Positions 20,126 through 31,322 of a stretch of DNA of 64,000 nt are shown here, one piece after another. Made by a program: the position numbers and the translations under genes. Position 1 is the first letter of the stretch. Each line of letters opens with the position of its first letter. Below the pieces are notes generated by a model that was given only the letters and a program-made list of their open reading frames with translations, made no database searches and was not told the origin of the DNA. This DNA comes from Nematostella vectensis (Eukaryota; Cnidaria; Anthozoa; Actiniaria; Edwardsiidae): positions 6,021,519-6,085,518 of the forward strand of contig NC_064036.1 of the NCBI RefSeq assembly GCF_932526225.1, written 5' to 3'.

Positions 20126-23100
20126 ATTACTACCATAAGAGTAGAAGGCTGTTGCTGTCTCTTGCCTAACACTATACCTGACACTGTTCTAGAAATACCT
20201 GGCCTTCCAATCCAAGACGATCCTAAAGAAGCTCGGTTATGAGAACACCGGGACGCACCTTGACAAGTAAGTAAGTCTGTACTGATCCTTACACTGCCAC
20301 GCTATGGCCACATTTAAAAGGCTGTCAATGATTATGAGAGATGTCAATCAAAACTGTAATTCGCCTCCTGACTAGCTAATTTTGGCTTGGTGCCCACGAT
20401 AGCGCGCGTATTGCACTGTTATTGATTTCTTTGTTACTTTAATTGAAACTTATGTAGAATTGTTCGTTTCGTTGGCTCCTTATGTCATGCTGGCTTCTGT
20501 TTGTACTTCGGATTTTACTGAACCGTTGTGGATGAACAGGCTACAGCGACTGATGGCAGTTCACTTCCAGTGCGAAGCGGGAGAGAAGACTTGCCTAGGA
20601 AACATGACCGCCATGTTCAACGAGTGGAAGAAGGACCATATGTCGTTCAGGTACAAGAAGTTAGAATATTACGCCTTTAGGTACGTGCCACAATAAACCC
20701 GACACAAAGTGGATGCACAAAATGGGGGATTAATTCAATAGAAAAGGAAAGTTTTAAAGTTACTGCACGTTTTAGGGAGGAAGTGAAGGGCATGCCCTTC
20801 AACGACATTTTGAAATGTGTGAAGCGTGTCGCTTCGCAAATGGCTAGGAAATCATTACATTCTTTTAATGCCATGAATTATTTGCCCCCTCCCCTCCCAT
20901 GATAATATTTATGTGTCAAGCCGCCTCCCGTCCAACTCTCTTGCCGCCTCTCTGAGATAACCCATTAAATGTGAAAATTCTTTCAGCGTCACGCCAGTCC
21001 TTCGAAAACTAGTCTATCACTACGGCGTAGCCTTGGGAACACCGGAAGACTGGGAACGAGTGTATAACCGCATTCACACGTCAGTCATCGCTTCGGAAAT
21101 GCAACCGCTCCTGTATGGCCTGGCAGGGTCACGTGACATCTGGACGCTGAACAAGTAAGTAGGCCTACTATGATTGATGTTTCGGTCAGGTTGAGGGCTA
21201 CGTATGTATGGTTAGCCTTATTACTTCACAACAATTACTCAGAACGAACTTACTATATACTGATATCGTTAGAAGCGAAACCACGTGCGCTAAAATGAAT
21301 TACTTAAATGGACTAGACTTTTTTGAAACCTATAATCTGATAATCTGATAATAGCTAAAATAACTTCAGGCGCGTACCCAGGATTGTCTAATGGGGATGC
21401 GCCGTCATAGGTATCATATGGAAAAGGCATAGTATTTGAAGATTCTTTTATATGAAATGACCCACTTTCTGGCCGCCTACCCCCCCTGTGTACGCGTCTG
21501 AACTTAGTATAAAAACTTAACCTTTTCTCCTTGCAGATTTCTCCAAATGACGATGGACCAGATGAAGATCAAGGAGCAGTATTCCAAGCACGTGATCGAC
21601 TTCGTAGCGAACGAGAACCCGGCGGGAGCCGAGGTCGCCTGGTCATTCATCCGAGCCAACTGGGACAAACTAAAAAAGATGTAAGTATTATATGTGCTTG
21701 TCAGTCCCTTTGTACAGGTCGTGTGTGATCCGTTGCGCCCATATACAGTAGCGTGTGTGAGACGCGAGCCATAGGGCGCGGACAAGAGGATAGGGGAAAT
21801 AATATTTATGGGAAATATATCAGGTAGAAAGAAAATGTTGACGCTATTTTCCATCAATACATTTGTTCCGGACGTTGTTTACTCGGAAGTGCTTATATAA
21901 CATTGTGAACCTGCCATACTAGAAGCGACGGCTAGTATGGACGCTTCTAGTATGAAGGCTTTAATTTTATACTTTGTTATCCCATGACGCTAAAGGCCAT
22001 GTTACACTTGGTTTCTACTTTTGCCCTTTGTATCCTTTTTTCTGCAACCTGCAATTTATTTTATTCGCCATGGCGTTGCATTGCAAGTTGCAGGAAATAT
22101 TGTCTCCTATATCATGGCAATTACATGCTTACATTTGCTATTATTCTGATACCAGGAGCGGGGGCAGCGTGGGCGCCATGTTGACCTATCTACCAAGTGT
22201 GACCAAGCGCTTTTCCACGGATTACCAGCTACAACAGGTTGGTACAGCTAAAAGCATGGCTATGGCAATTACTTTACAAGCCATGTTAGTATATTGAGGT
22301 ATTCTTGACCTCAAACAAATTTCCCTAGAGGCATACCAATTTATTCAATATAGTGGTATCTTCATATAACGGACACCCTCTGGGAATTCCCCTTGCATTG
22401 AGATGTCCGCTTAATGGAGGTCTTTCTCAAAATGGAGGGAAGTTTCTAGTCACGATGGGGTTTACCATATGCAAAGTACACTTTAGCAAAAACGACAAAT
22501 TAATGAAATAATCCACGATGATAGATTTCAAGTTGCCCAAAAAAGAATGACGAGAAATCACAAATATCTATCCACATGACCGCTATATGGAGGTTAAAAT
22601 CAGATCGCTAAAGGTGGAGATATAAAATAGTATCATCGTGGTGGTACTGTTTATAAAGTTTGACCACGGGAATTAGAATACTTTGTCAGCGATTTCTTTA
22701 TAAAATAAATATTAAATGAATTCCCAATTTATGTTGAATATTAAACTAAGCGAATAAAATATTTCTAACCTCAATCTGAAATGTCTCCTGCCTTCTGAGT
22801 TAGCGAAATCCTTTTTGGTTGCCTCTTGTTATATTTCTATTTCATTTGTCTAAAAACCCTAGCGATCGTTATTTTCAAGTCTCGAAACATTTGAACGGTA
22901 CTGTGCAACCATAGCCTCTTTAGTGTTCGTGACAAGCCCGAGCCCTCTCCGAACCTAACTTCGTATTTAGGTTCGATTTTATATAGAACCGACATACTTC
23001 GTATTTATGTTTAATTTTATATATACCTAAATACGAATCGTTTTGAGCTTCTAAATACCTGCATGGTTTCGAAAAAGGGATTTTTCCATTCGTACATGTT

Positions 23101-26100
23101 ATCTAGGATGCAACGCGGCTTACGACACATTAGCTATTTTAAAAATAGGCCCGTAAACATGCATGTAGCTACTGCAAGCAAATATTTACAACTGTAATGT
23201 TATCTGGTTATAATATATTTCTAGATTATTTCTTATTAAAATCATACTATAAAAAGTATTGTTGAACGGTATAAGACTCCAAGACCCAATGGATTAAAAA
23301 AAAAAGGAGAAAAGAAAGAAAAAGAAGGGGAGCATTCGAACCCATGACCTTACGCAACCTACGGACTCAGATACAACGACCTAGCCGTAAAAGCTTGCAT
23401 GCTTGATGATAATAGTATTTCGTAAATGGAATATTTCCGAGTAGCAAATTACAATAAAAAATATGTCTTTCAGGATCCGCGTTAATTAAGTTAATTTGAA
23501 TACATTAGGCCTAAATTCGCGTTAATTCCATTTGTTTTGACACAAGTTGTCAAATTCCGTAATAACGGGGTTACTTTTAGACATTTCTTTGTACTTTTCG
23601 CCTGGGATTCTTTTTCTGAGCGAAAGTCCGTAATAACGGGGTTACTTTTAGACATTTCTTTGTACTTTTCGCCTGGGATTCTTTTTCTGTCCGTCATAGC
23701 GAAATTCCGTAATTACGGGGTTACTTTTAGACATTTCTTTGTAGTTTTCGCCTGGGATTCTTTTTCTGTCCGTCATAGCGAAATTCCGTAATTACGGGGT
23801 TACTTTTAGACATTTCTTTGTAATTTTCACCTGGGATTTTTTTCTTTCCGTAAGAGCGAGAAGATGTAATGGGGTTACCTCATTCTTCTTATTTTTTTTA
23901 AAATTTCGTTGCCGATTCGTATCGCGAGTATACTTAATTGCGCATAAGGTGTTACTTTAGTCATTCTATTGTTACTTTTCGTCGCAGATTATTGTTTGCC
24001 CGTAAGTGGTAGAAGAGGCATGAAATGTTATATAATATATCAATAACAAAGTCAAGGCATTCCTTTAACTATAAATTTGTCAAGACTATTTATTAGAGTA
24101 TGATCGTTATAGTATATCTATTTTATTACTATACAGTTCATCTAGGCACATTTATTGGTATACATTCGTTAGGGTACGTGAGGTTAAGTGCCTGTTATAT
24201 TACTTTACAAATAACCAGAAAACTACGCTCATTCATTAATGTACCCTTCGTTAAGGAACGAGTGATATTAATTTACAATTGAGCAGGGCACTACGCCAAT
24301 TCATAAATGTACCCTTCGTTAAGGAACGTCTGATATTAATTTACAATCAAGCTATGTAGAACCATTCATTAGTTTTTAGGTCCGTGTGATATTAGAGGTG
24401 ACAAATATATGCAGCTAGGTGCTTCAGTGGTTTTTACCCTTGCTTACATTTCAATCAAGCTGTACAGGGTACTAGAACCATTCACTAGCTTGTAGGTACG
24501 TGTAATATTAATTTCCAATGGATTACTTGTCATTGTGCATCGTTAGAATTGTGTCTGATTATTTTACGTTTCACGCGGAATTGACTCTGTGCGACTCTGT
24601 GCCGACTCGCCCAAGCAAAGATCTCCTAAAGGTGTGATAGTTTCTCTTGTCAAGCTATTGTTTTCTTGCGGCCTTTGAGTGTATAGATTAAAGAAAAGGC
24701 CATAATGTGTCGGCAATGTTCAACACAACGGTCTCGAAGCGGCGTGAAAGAAATCACTAATCTTAGCCGCATCACTGAAATCGCACAGAAATAACTACAC
24801 AATCCTTAATTTAGGTATTCCAAGGATTAATTTGGTGCTACTGAAGTAGGGGTTCGCAAGGGTTCGTTTTGGTGTTCCGAATAACTGTGCATATGATGTT
24901 CTGAAAAAGACTCTTTTTTCAGTTAAACGTTTATATATAAAACACTTATGCTACCAGGCTTCTTTTTTGTTAACACTATGTGTGGACGAGTTGACTCTAC
25001 TTGTGGACGAGTTGACTCAACTTGTTGGCGTGTTGGTTATGGACGAATCGGTTTGTGGACGAATTGGCTAGATACTGGCCATTTTATGTCGTAAACGTGT
25101 CACTTGGTCCACTTCAAGTCGCTAAGGAATAAGCCGCATACTTTGAAATGGTTCTTCCCTTTAGAATGCTGATTACCTCGCGAAAAACCGTCGCATATTC
25201 CTTTAAAACAAAGATGAAGAGTCACGGCATTCTTGCATTTGACTCAGGAGAAGTCTTTGCCCACTCCCACTCCCTGGTTTCAGAGTCGACTGTTCGTCTA
25301 AATCCCAAGTTGACCATTTGAAAGCTTTCTCCCTGTTCTACTGATGGCACTACTTGTCCGCCTGCAGCACCACACTGCAAGATTCTTAAGAATTCTTGGC
25401 GAAAACTTTCAATGGATGTTATATAAATAACAGGATTTACTGCGGAGTTGAAGATGAAAAGCGCCACGTAGATGAAAGAGTAGGCATTTTCAAAGACTCG
25501 TCGTGCGAGTACATGATCCAACAAATTGCACAAGGTGTTGAACCCAAAGATTACGAAGAAGATAGTCGTCATTGCAAGTATTGCAGCAACAGTTTTCCTC
25601 TTCCTTTTCTTTCTTAGTCGGAAGGCCTCAGCTGAGATGTGAGGTACGACCTCTTCGTCTTTATTCCATAATGTCTTTACAATCTTGAAATACAGGGCGA
25701 AAATGACAATAGCGTGAAACAAGAAGATGAGAAGCACTAGCATAACCGCCTGTACCTTCAGGTTTGTCGGGTGCTTCTCCTAGCACTAGCATAACCACCT
25801 GTACCTTCAGGTTTGTCGGGTGCTTCTCCTTGCACATGCCGTCCTGGAATCCGTCTCCATAACCGCCTGTACTTTCAGGTTTGTCGGGTGCTTCTCCATG
25901 CACATGCCGTCCTGGAATCCGTCTCCATAACCGCCTGTACCTTCAGGTTTGTCGGGTGCTTCTCCATGCACATGCCGTCCTGGAATCCGTCTCCATAAAT
26001 GTCGGGAGCGATGATAGCTATTCCAACCAACCAGCAAATAGGAACAATCCATTTCAGCCTGCTATAAGAAATGCGCCATTCTTGCTTAAGAGGATACACG

Positions 26101-27225
26101 ACGGCGAAGACCCTTTCAAACGCGATGACCATCAGTAACGTGGGGGAGACGTCGGCCGAGAACCACACTGCTTGGGGTGATTTACAAATGGCGTCGGGTA
26201 GTATCGGGCTTGTGCTGTTGGAGAGTGAACTGATGAAGGTTGATTTACAAATGGCGTCGGCTAGTATTGGGCTTGTGCTGTTGGAGAGTGAACTGATGAA
26301 GGTTGATTTACAAATGACGTCGGCTAGTATCGGGCTTGTGCTGTTGAAGAGTGAACTGATGAAGGTTGATTTACAAAGACGTCGGCTAGTATCGGGCTTG
26401 TGCTGTTGGAGAGTGAACTGATGAAGGTTGATTTACAAATGACGTCGGCTAACATCGGGCTTGTGCTGTTGGAGAGTGAACTAAAGAAGGTCGGGGAATC
26501 CCCGACTTCAGTTTTACACAGGTGGAAATGACAGTAACAGTCGCACTGGTGATATCCACGACGCCAAGATTAAGCAGGAGATAATTTATGGGCGTCTGCA
26601 TTGCTCTATTTCTTCGAATTAAAATGCATATCACAATGTTTCCGAGAACCGCGAAAGAGGCTAAAGAAAGGTTGACGGATGTCAAGAGGACCATTTTGGG
26701 AGACTTTTAATCATGAGACGCCCCAACTGAAGGAGTGTATACTGAACCCCACTAGAAGTACGACAATTTCACATTGTATTTGCATTTTAAATTGAGCAAT
26801 GACCATTGCAACTTATTTCTAAACTGGTATTAGAAAATGATCACTAACACTCGACCAATCAGCGCTCACCCGAAATCTTATAGCGATTAAGGTGGTGGGC
26901 TACAATTGTTTTAGTTAAACAGAAACCTGTAAAAGACTTATTTAGTTAAACAGAAACCTGTAGAAGACTCATTTTAAGAGCGTTTTATCCAATTGAATAG
27001 GGTAAATCCATATTTTTAAATCCACAGCTGACTGAGTTTATTGAGGAGAACCTTGACGGCCAAAAGATGCCTCGCCAGCTGGAGAAAGTGATCGAAGTCG
27101 TCAAAATCAACATTCAATGGCGGGCGACGCACGAGAAGAGTCTGGAGGCGTGGCTTGTTAACTTTTTAACCAATAAAAACATCCCGAGTAGCGAGATGAA
27201 TTCTGGGTTTAGTGACCCTGCGTAA
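10643..27225 (+). CDS. M1-family membrane aminopeptidase (aminopeptidase N-like), 21 exons
   Basis: Zinc aminopeptidase that removes N-terminal residues from peptides; predicted type II plasma-membrane ectoenzyme. Exons: 10643-10850, 12352-12615, 14398-14575, 14966-15236, 15402-15522, 15893-16047, 16480-16596, 16763-16891, 17161-17226, 18288-18353, 18449-18603, 18679-18833, 18926-19050, 19354-19409, 19566-19716, 20193-20266, 20540-20650, 20987-21154, 21537-21680, 22156-22237, 27028-27225. They total 2994 nt, or 997 residues, the usual length for this family, and all phases agree. Domains in order: cytosolic tail, transmembrane ~36-60, N-terminal beta domain, catalytic domain with VAMEN (357-361), HEIAH (394-398), second Glu (417) and Tyr479, then an ERAP1-like helical C-terminal domain ending SGFSDPA-stop. 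Two minus-strand genes lie in introns 2 and 20. A decayed copy lies downstream. The family includes ANPEP, ENPEP, LVRN and TRHDE; I cannot assign a one-to-one ortholog. Confidence 0.93.
13394..13399 (-). terminator. Poly(A) signal of the nested gene
   Basis: AATAAA on the minus strand, about 120 nt beyond the stop codon at 13520. Confidence 0.5.
13520..14193 (-). CDS. Nested two-exon gene: small N-anchored acidic membrane protein
   Basis: Lies wholly inside intron 2 of the aminopeptidase, on the opposite strand. Exon 1 is 14193 down to 14086 (36 codons) and ends GGCAAGGAG|GTGAGT. Exon 2 is 13942 down to 13520 (140 codons plus stop) after a TTCTACAG acceptor; both are phase 0, giving 176 residues. 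The N-terminus has a short basic and aromatic stretch, then a membrane segment at about residues 10-30 ([19 protein letters not shown]) followed by KRWYGKE. This pattern suits a signal anchor of the ER or outer mitochondrial membrane. A long acidic, probably disordered stretch follows, then a charged helical region and a C-terminus ending VYRDMLPD. I do not recognise the family. The exon structure and the poly(A) signal make it a credible gene. Confidence 0.72.
15893..16891 (+). other. Catalytic exons 6-8 of the M1 aminopeptidase
   Basis: Exon 6 carries the exopeptidase motif VAMEN (residues 357-361; the common form is GAMEN) and HEIAH. Exon 7 completes the zinc site, with WFGNLVT followed by WLNEAFA, giving HExxH-X18-E (His394, His398, Glu417). 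Exon 8 ends DDIVYKK, where Tyr479 is the expected transition-state tyrosine. It lies 85 residues after the first zinc His, the same spacing as His353 to Tyr438 in human ERAP1. The zinc, exopeptidase and tyrosine residues are therefore all present, and the product should be catalytically competent. Confidence 0.92.
20057..20119. repeat. (GA)n microsatellite in aminopeptidase intron 15
   Basis: About 30 perfect GA dinucleotides followed by a run of G. No coding role. Confidence 0.98.
20540..20680 (+). other. Exon 17 with two in-frame alternative donors
   Basis: TTCAG|GTACAA at 20650 and TTTAG|GTACGT at 20680 are both phase-2 donors 30 nt apart. Either joins exon 18 in frame, so the longer form would add ten residues ([10 protein letters not shown]). 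The upstream donor fits the usual spacing before the VxPxLRxxVY segment. The downstream donor is the better splice consensus. Confidence 0.5.
23330..23405 (-). repeat. tRNA-like sequence, probable SINE head
   Basis: The reverse strand has a B-box-like GGTTCGAATG preceded by an A-box-like GGCTAGGTCG, and is followed by T-rich runs that could stop Pol III. The T stem is imperfect and no convincing cloverleaf with an anticodon can be drawn, so this is not called a tRNA gene. Confidence 0.35.
23550..23860. repeat. Tandem repeat, ~4 units of ~75 bp
   Basis: Units share CCGTAATAACGGGGTTAC, then TTTGTACTTTTCGCCTGGG, then TTCTTTTTCTG. The later copies are more diverged. Confidence 0.9.
24150..24520. 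repeat. Tandem repeat, ~5 diverged units of ~75 bp
   Basis: Units share GTACCCTTCGTTAAGGAACG, then TGATATTAATTTACAAT, then CATTCATTA. Divergence increases towards the 3' end. Confidence 0.75.
25743..25997. repeat. 68-bp tandem repeat in GPCR extracellular loop 2
   Basis: One truncated 49-nt unit and three full 68-nt units with very few differences. Each unit spans loop-2 codons for [20 protein letters not shown] on the minus strand. Because 68 is not a multiple of three, each extra copy shifts the frame. Confidence 0.95.
26177..26491. repeat. 63-bp tandem repeat in GPCR extracellular loop 1
   Basis: Five near-identical units. At 63 nt each unit would add 21 residues in frame, including an N-glycosylation sequon (NST) and a Cys. 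The fourth unit lacks one base (TTACAAAGACG where the others have TTACAAATGACG), giving 62 nt. A 17-bp palindrome (GTCGGGGATTCCCCGAC) borders the array. Confidence 0.95.
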
Positions 27226-28140
27226 ATTATCGTTACAAGATGTTTGTCATTTTCACGAGGTTGTGTAAACCAGTTGCTCTTACTCTAACAAGTGGAATGC
27301 AGTAGTTCCCCACATATAAGAACCTGGAAGTTAAGAACCTGTTTAGTTAGGCTAAAATTTGGTATCTTATACATATATACACCATTTATATAAAAACCTT
27401 ACAGTTAATGTATATCAGAAGTTCTCCAAAAATGTTTAGGCTAACATTGTAAAAAGTGAAGCAACGATGAGTTTCTTTTATGTGTGGGGAACCGCGCACT
27501 CGTTCGTTACTCTAAGAATTGGAATACCGCGCGCACTTGTTACTCTAAGAATTGGAATACCGCGCGCACCAGTTGCGCAAGCTTTACAGAGTTGAAGGAG
27601 CACTGACATGAAGCAACGATGATTTTTATGGCTTTTTTCTTAACTTTGAATCCCAAATATCCTTAGTCGCGTAAAGAAAACTCATCACGCCCTTTTTATT
27701 TCTGTTATGATCGTTACAATCGAAACAGAACAAATATACAAATAATATCGGATGAGAAATTGAAAAAAAATCTATTGTATATGCATTTAATTAAGTGCAG
27801 TTTTTATTTCTCGACCGTAGAAAGGTTAAAATGTTAAAAAAACCCTTATCCACATTCGATTTCACAATTTTTAATAAACAAGATCTCTACATTGTCATTA
27901 TTGTTAATTTTATCCATGTCTGAAATAAGTCTTCAGATAGACGATACTGCTTTTCATGTTGATACTGTTTTACCATATCAACGGAGTGTCCTTACAATGT
28001 ATGTATCCTTAAGCGACATTGTCACCAGTTTACCGACGACGGAAAACCTCAACCAAAAGACAAAAGAATCTATTAGAACCCGCTCTATAAAATATCAGTC
28101 ACATCCTCAAAGAGACTTCCAATAGACACACTGTATGGTT
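27226..28140. other. 3' flank of the aminopeptidase gene
   Basis: A candidate AATAAA lies at 27873-27878, about 650 nt beyond the stop. A ~36-bp sequence with GAATTGGAATACCGCGCGCAC is duplicated at 27500-27570. The stretch at 28020-28130 resembles 58575-58660, marking a dispersed repeat. No gene was seen. Confidence 0.5.
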
Positions 28141-28475
28141 CCCATACGATCGTGTGCGATAATAAAAACTCACCCTGCGGATCATAGAAATTCGCCCTGC
28201 AATCGTGAGCGATTATAGAAACTCACCCTGCGATCGTGAGCGATCATAGAAACTCACCCTGCGATCGTGAGCGATTATAGAAACTCACCCTGCGATCGTG
28301 TGCGATCCTCACCCTGCGATCGTGTGCGATCATAGAAACTCGCCCTGCGATCGTGTGCGATCTTCGTGTGCAATTCTAGAATAAAAGCACCCTGCGATCG
28401 TGTGCGATCTTAGAAACCCATCCTGCGATAGTGTGCTATCAAAGAAACTCACCCTGCGATCGTATAAGAACCACT
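28140..28475. repeat. Minisatellite with GCGATCGTGTGCGATC units
   Basis: About ten imperfect units of ~31-34 bp. Each has CCCTGCGATCGTGAGCGAT followed by ATAGAAACTCA. GCGATCG and GCGATC make the units partly palindromic. Confidence 0.93.
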
Positions 28476-28734
28476 TTGCGATCTGTTGCACATTAGGCTT
28501 CACAAGCAGTCGCCGCTGTATCGAGCGTTTCACTTTTTTCCTCAACAACGTTGATGGGGAGAGGGTAGATCCTTCATATACGGTTCACTATTGTAATGCT
28601 TAGGGTTAGGGACACTATAGTGAACCATATATGAATGACCTACCGGGGACTGCTTGGAGTCTAAGGGGTGGACCATTAGAAGTTGAGGGAGGGGGAGATT
28701 GCAATATTTTTATGTACAAGTTTTTTTGTCACAC

Positions 28735-29320
28735 CAGGCTGTGTTTTCTTTTTCACCAACGTTTTTTTACACCTTAATATCACTCTCCCCCCCCCCCCCC
28801 CCCCCAGCTTCTAATGGCCCGCCCCTAATGGAACCAGCCTTAAATCACGTGGTCAGTGAATTGTGAAGAGCAGGACAGAGAAAGTTCAGATATTAGACTC
28901 GGGTGGTCTGTGCACTGTGTAGCTTTCTTTCCACCTCCAACCATGGAGGAGAGCAGTCACACACGCTAGTAGGGAAAGAATGCAGACCATCGAGCCGATG
29001 GCATAGTAGGGCAGTCGCACACGCTAGCCAGGCTGTGTTTTTTTTTCACCAACGTTTTTTTACACCTTAATATCTCTCCCCCCCCCCCCCCCCCCTAGCT
29101 TCTAATGGCCCGCCCCTAATGGAACCAGCCTTAAATCACGTGGTCAGTGAATTGTGAAGAGCAGGACAGAGAAAGTTCAGATATTAGACTCGGGTGGTCT
29201 GTGCACTGTGTAGCTTTCTTTCCACCTCCAACCATGGAGGAGAGCAGTCACACACGCTAGTAGGGAAAGAATGCAGACCATCGAGCCGATGGCATAGTAG
29301 GGCAGTCGCACACGCTAGCA
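28735..29320. repeat. ~293-bp direct tandem duplication
   Basis: The segment at ~28735-29027, running from CCAGGCTGTGTTTT through a long C tract (about 20 C) into the first 58-bp minisatellite units, is repeated almost exactly at ~29028-29320. Confidence 0.9.
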
Positions 29321-30579
29321 GGGAAAGAATGCAGACCATCGAGCCGATGGCATAGTAGGGCAGTCACACACGCTAGCAGGGAAAGAATGCAGACCATCGA
29401 GCCGATGGCATAGTAGGGCAGTCGCACACGCTAGCAGGGAAAAAAGGCAAACCATCGAGCCGATGGCATAGTAGGGCAGTCACACACGCTAGCAGGGAAA
29501 GAATGCAGACCATCGAGCCGATGGCATAGTAGGGCAGTCACACACGCTAGCAGGGAAAGAAGGCAAACCATCGAGCCGATGGCATAGTAGGGCAGTCACA
29601 CACGCTAGCAGGGAAAGAATGCAGACCATCGAGCCGATGGCATAGTAGGGCAGTCGCACACGCTAGCAGGGAAAGAAGGCAAACCATCGAGCCGATGGCA
29701 TAGTAGGGCAGTCGCACACGCTAGCAGGGAAAGAATGCAGACCATCGAGCCGATGGCATAGTAGGGCAGTCGCACACGCTAGCAGGGAAAGAAGGCAAAC
29801 CATCGAGCCGATGGCATAGTAGGGCAGTCACACACGCTAGCAGGGGAAAGAATGCAGACCATCGAACCGATGGCATAGTAGGGCAGTCGCACACGCTAGC
29901 AGGGAAAGAAGGCAACCCATCGAGCCGATGGCATAGTAGGGCAGTCGCACAGGCTAGCAGGGAAAGAATGCAGACCATCGAGCCGATGGCATAGTAGGGC
30001 AGTCGCACACGCTAGCAGGGAAAGAATGCAAACCATCGAGCCGATGGCATAGTAGGGCAGTCGCACACGCTAGCAGGGAAAGAATGCAGACCATCGAGCC
30101 GATGGCATAGTAGGGCAGTCGCACACGCTAGCAGGGAAAGAATGCAAACCATCGAGCCGATGGCATAGTAGGGCAGTCGCACACGCTAGCAGGGAAAGAA
30201 TGCAGACCATCGAGCCGATGGCATAGTAGGGCAGTCGCACACGCTAGCAGGGAAAGAAGGCAAACCATCGAGCCGATGGCATAGTAGGGCAGTCGCACAC
30301 GCTAGCAGGGAAAGAATGCAGACCATCGAGCCGATGGCATAGTAGGGCAGTCACACACGCTAGCAGGGAAAGAATGCAGACCATCGAGCCGATGGCATAG
30401 TAGGGCAGTCGCACACGCTAGCAGGGAAAGAAGGCAAACCATCGAGCCGATGGCATAGTAGGGCAGTCGCACACGCTAGCAGGGAAAGAATGCAGACCAT
30501 CGAGCCGATGGCATAGTAGGGCAGTCACACACGCTAGCAGGGGAAAGAAGGCAAACCATCGAGCCGATGTCATAGTAGG
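29248..30579. repeat. 58-bp minisatellite, ~23 units with an A/B alternating order
   Basis: Each unit has CACACGCTAGCAGGGAAAG, then CCATCGAGCCGATGGC, then ATAGTAGGGCAGTC. CCATCG/CGATGG is a perfect six-pair hairpin. Two main unit types (AATGCAGACC and AAGGCAAACC) largely alternate, giving a ~116-bp higher-order period. The array stops inside the first exon of the aminopeptidase pseudogene. Confidence 0.97.
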
Positions 30580-31061
30580 TTGCAGCTCATTCTACTCGTC
30601 GTGTTTGTCATTATGCTCATTATTATTATCATCGTGCTGGCGGCCGTGCTCGGAGCAGAGCAAATAAAGAAAAACAAGCTTAAGTCTGCATTTACTTTGA
30701 ATTGTTATATTCAAATATTGTTTATTGAATATTGTTATTCGTTATCGGGGAGATACAATCCCGACCCATGAAGGTTCATAATAAAACACACCAGTGTGAT
30801 CATAAGTTCATGGTTCAGTAATAATTGAGGGAAAAGGTATTCAATAAAATATATCATGCAAATGGTATGGACATTTATGTATTGTTTGGAAATCTCCTTG
30901 AGTTGCTCAGTGAAAATCACTTTACATTTCTGCTATTTTATTGTTAAAGGAAAAAAAATAAAACAAATGTTCCATTGTTCAAAACAAAACCCCCCAAATA
31001 GTGTCATGCAAGTCGGATTTATATGACCAATCTAAGGTATAAAGGAAAACCGTATGTTTAG

Positions 31062-31322
31062 CAAAATCTTCGGGTGCTGACGAAAATGGCGGGAAAACCA
31101 TCACAGAGCCCCCACCACGCTGAATCTGGGACGAGCTTCGCCTCCCGTCCACCATTGCGCCTGTGCGCTACGATCTGGACATGAACATCGACCCGAACCA
31201 GGAGAAGTTTAGTGGTCACGTGGTCATACACGTCAATGTGACGCATGAGACCCCGTATGTAATGGTTCATTCGCAAGGTCTCAACATCACTAAAGTGTCC
31301 GTCAGGAATACTGCAAGCAAAG
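31062..31322 (+). pseudogene. Exon 2' of the aminopeptidase pseudogene
   Basis: About 95% identical to parent exon 2 over the last ~190 bp, and the match continues ~12 bp past the splice donor. The other retained exons are much more diverged. Contains the TGA at 31121. Confidence 0.9.

Larger units (their letters stand above)
22238..25221. other. Aminopeptidase intron 20, 5' part: repeats only
   Basis: Contains a dispersed sequence with TCCGCTTAATGGAGGT (~22350-22620, also resembling 15610-15710), four ~75-bp tandem units (~23550-23860), a tRNA-like sequence, and ~75-bp units at 24150-24520. No exon was seen. Confidence 0.6.
25222..26694 (-). pseudogene. Class A (rhodopsin-like) GPCR, broken by tandem duplications
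   Basis: Nested antisense in aminopeptidase intron 20. Read on the minus strand, 26694-26500 gives TM1-TM2 ([20 protein letters not shown], then [10 protein letters not shown]). 26200-26000 gives the TM3 start with its conserved Cys ([12 protein letters not shown]), the [10 protein letters not shown] form of the DRY motif, and TM4. 25743-25222 gives TM5, a basic third loop, TM6, TM7 with NPVIY and a C-tail. The two breaks fall in extracellular loops 1 and 2, where a 63-bp and a 68-bp unit have multiplied. Removing the extra loop-2 units (185 nt) puts TM4 and TM5 exactly in frame. Loop 1 has a 1-nt deletion in one unit and a further frame mismatch. The receptor subtype is not recognisable. It is a recent pseudogene, a polymorphic allele, or partly an assembly error. 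Confidence 0.8.

Noticed and set aside
23330-23405. Functional tRNA gene on the minus strand
   Set aside because: B-box-like motif present but the T stem and anticodon arm do not form a proper cloverleaf.
29721-30008. 95-codon minus-strand frame
   Set aside because: Reads through the 58-bp minisatellite; no gene evidence.
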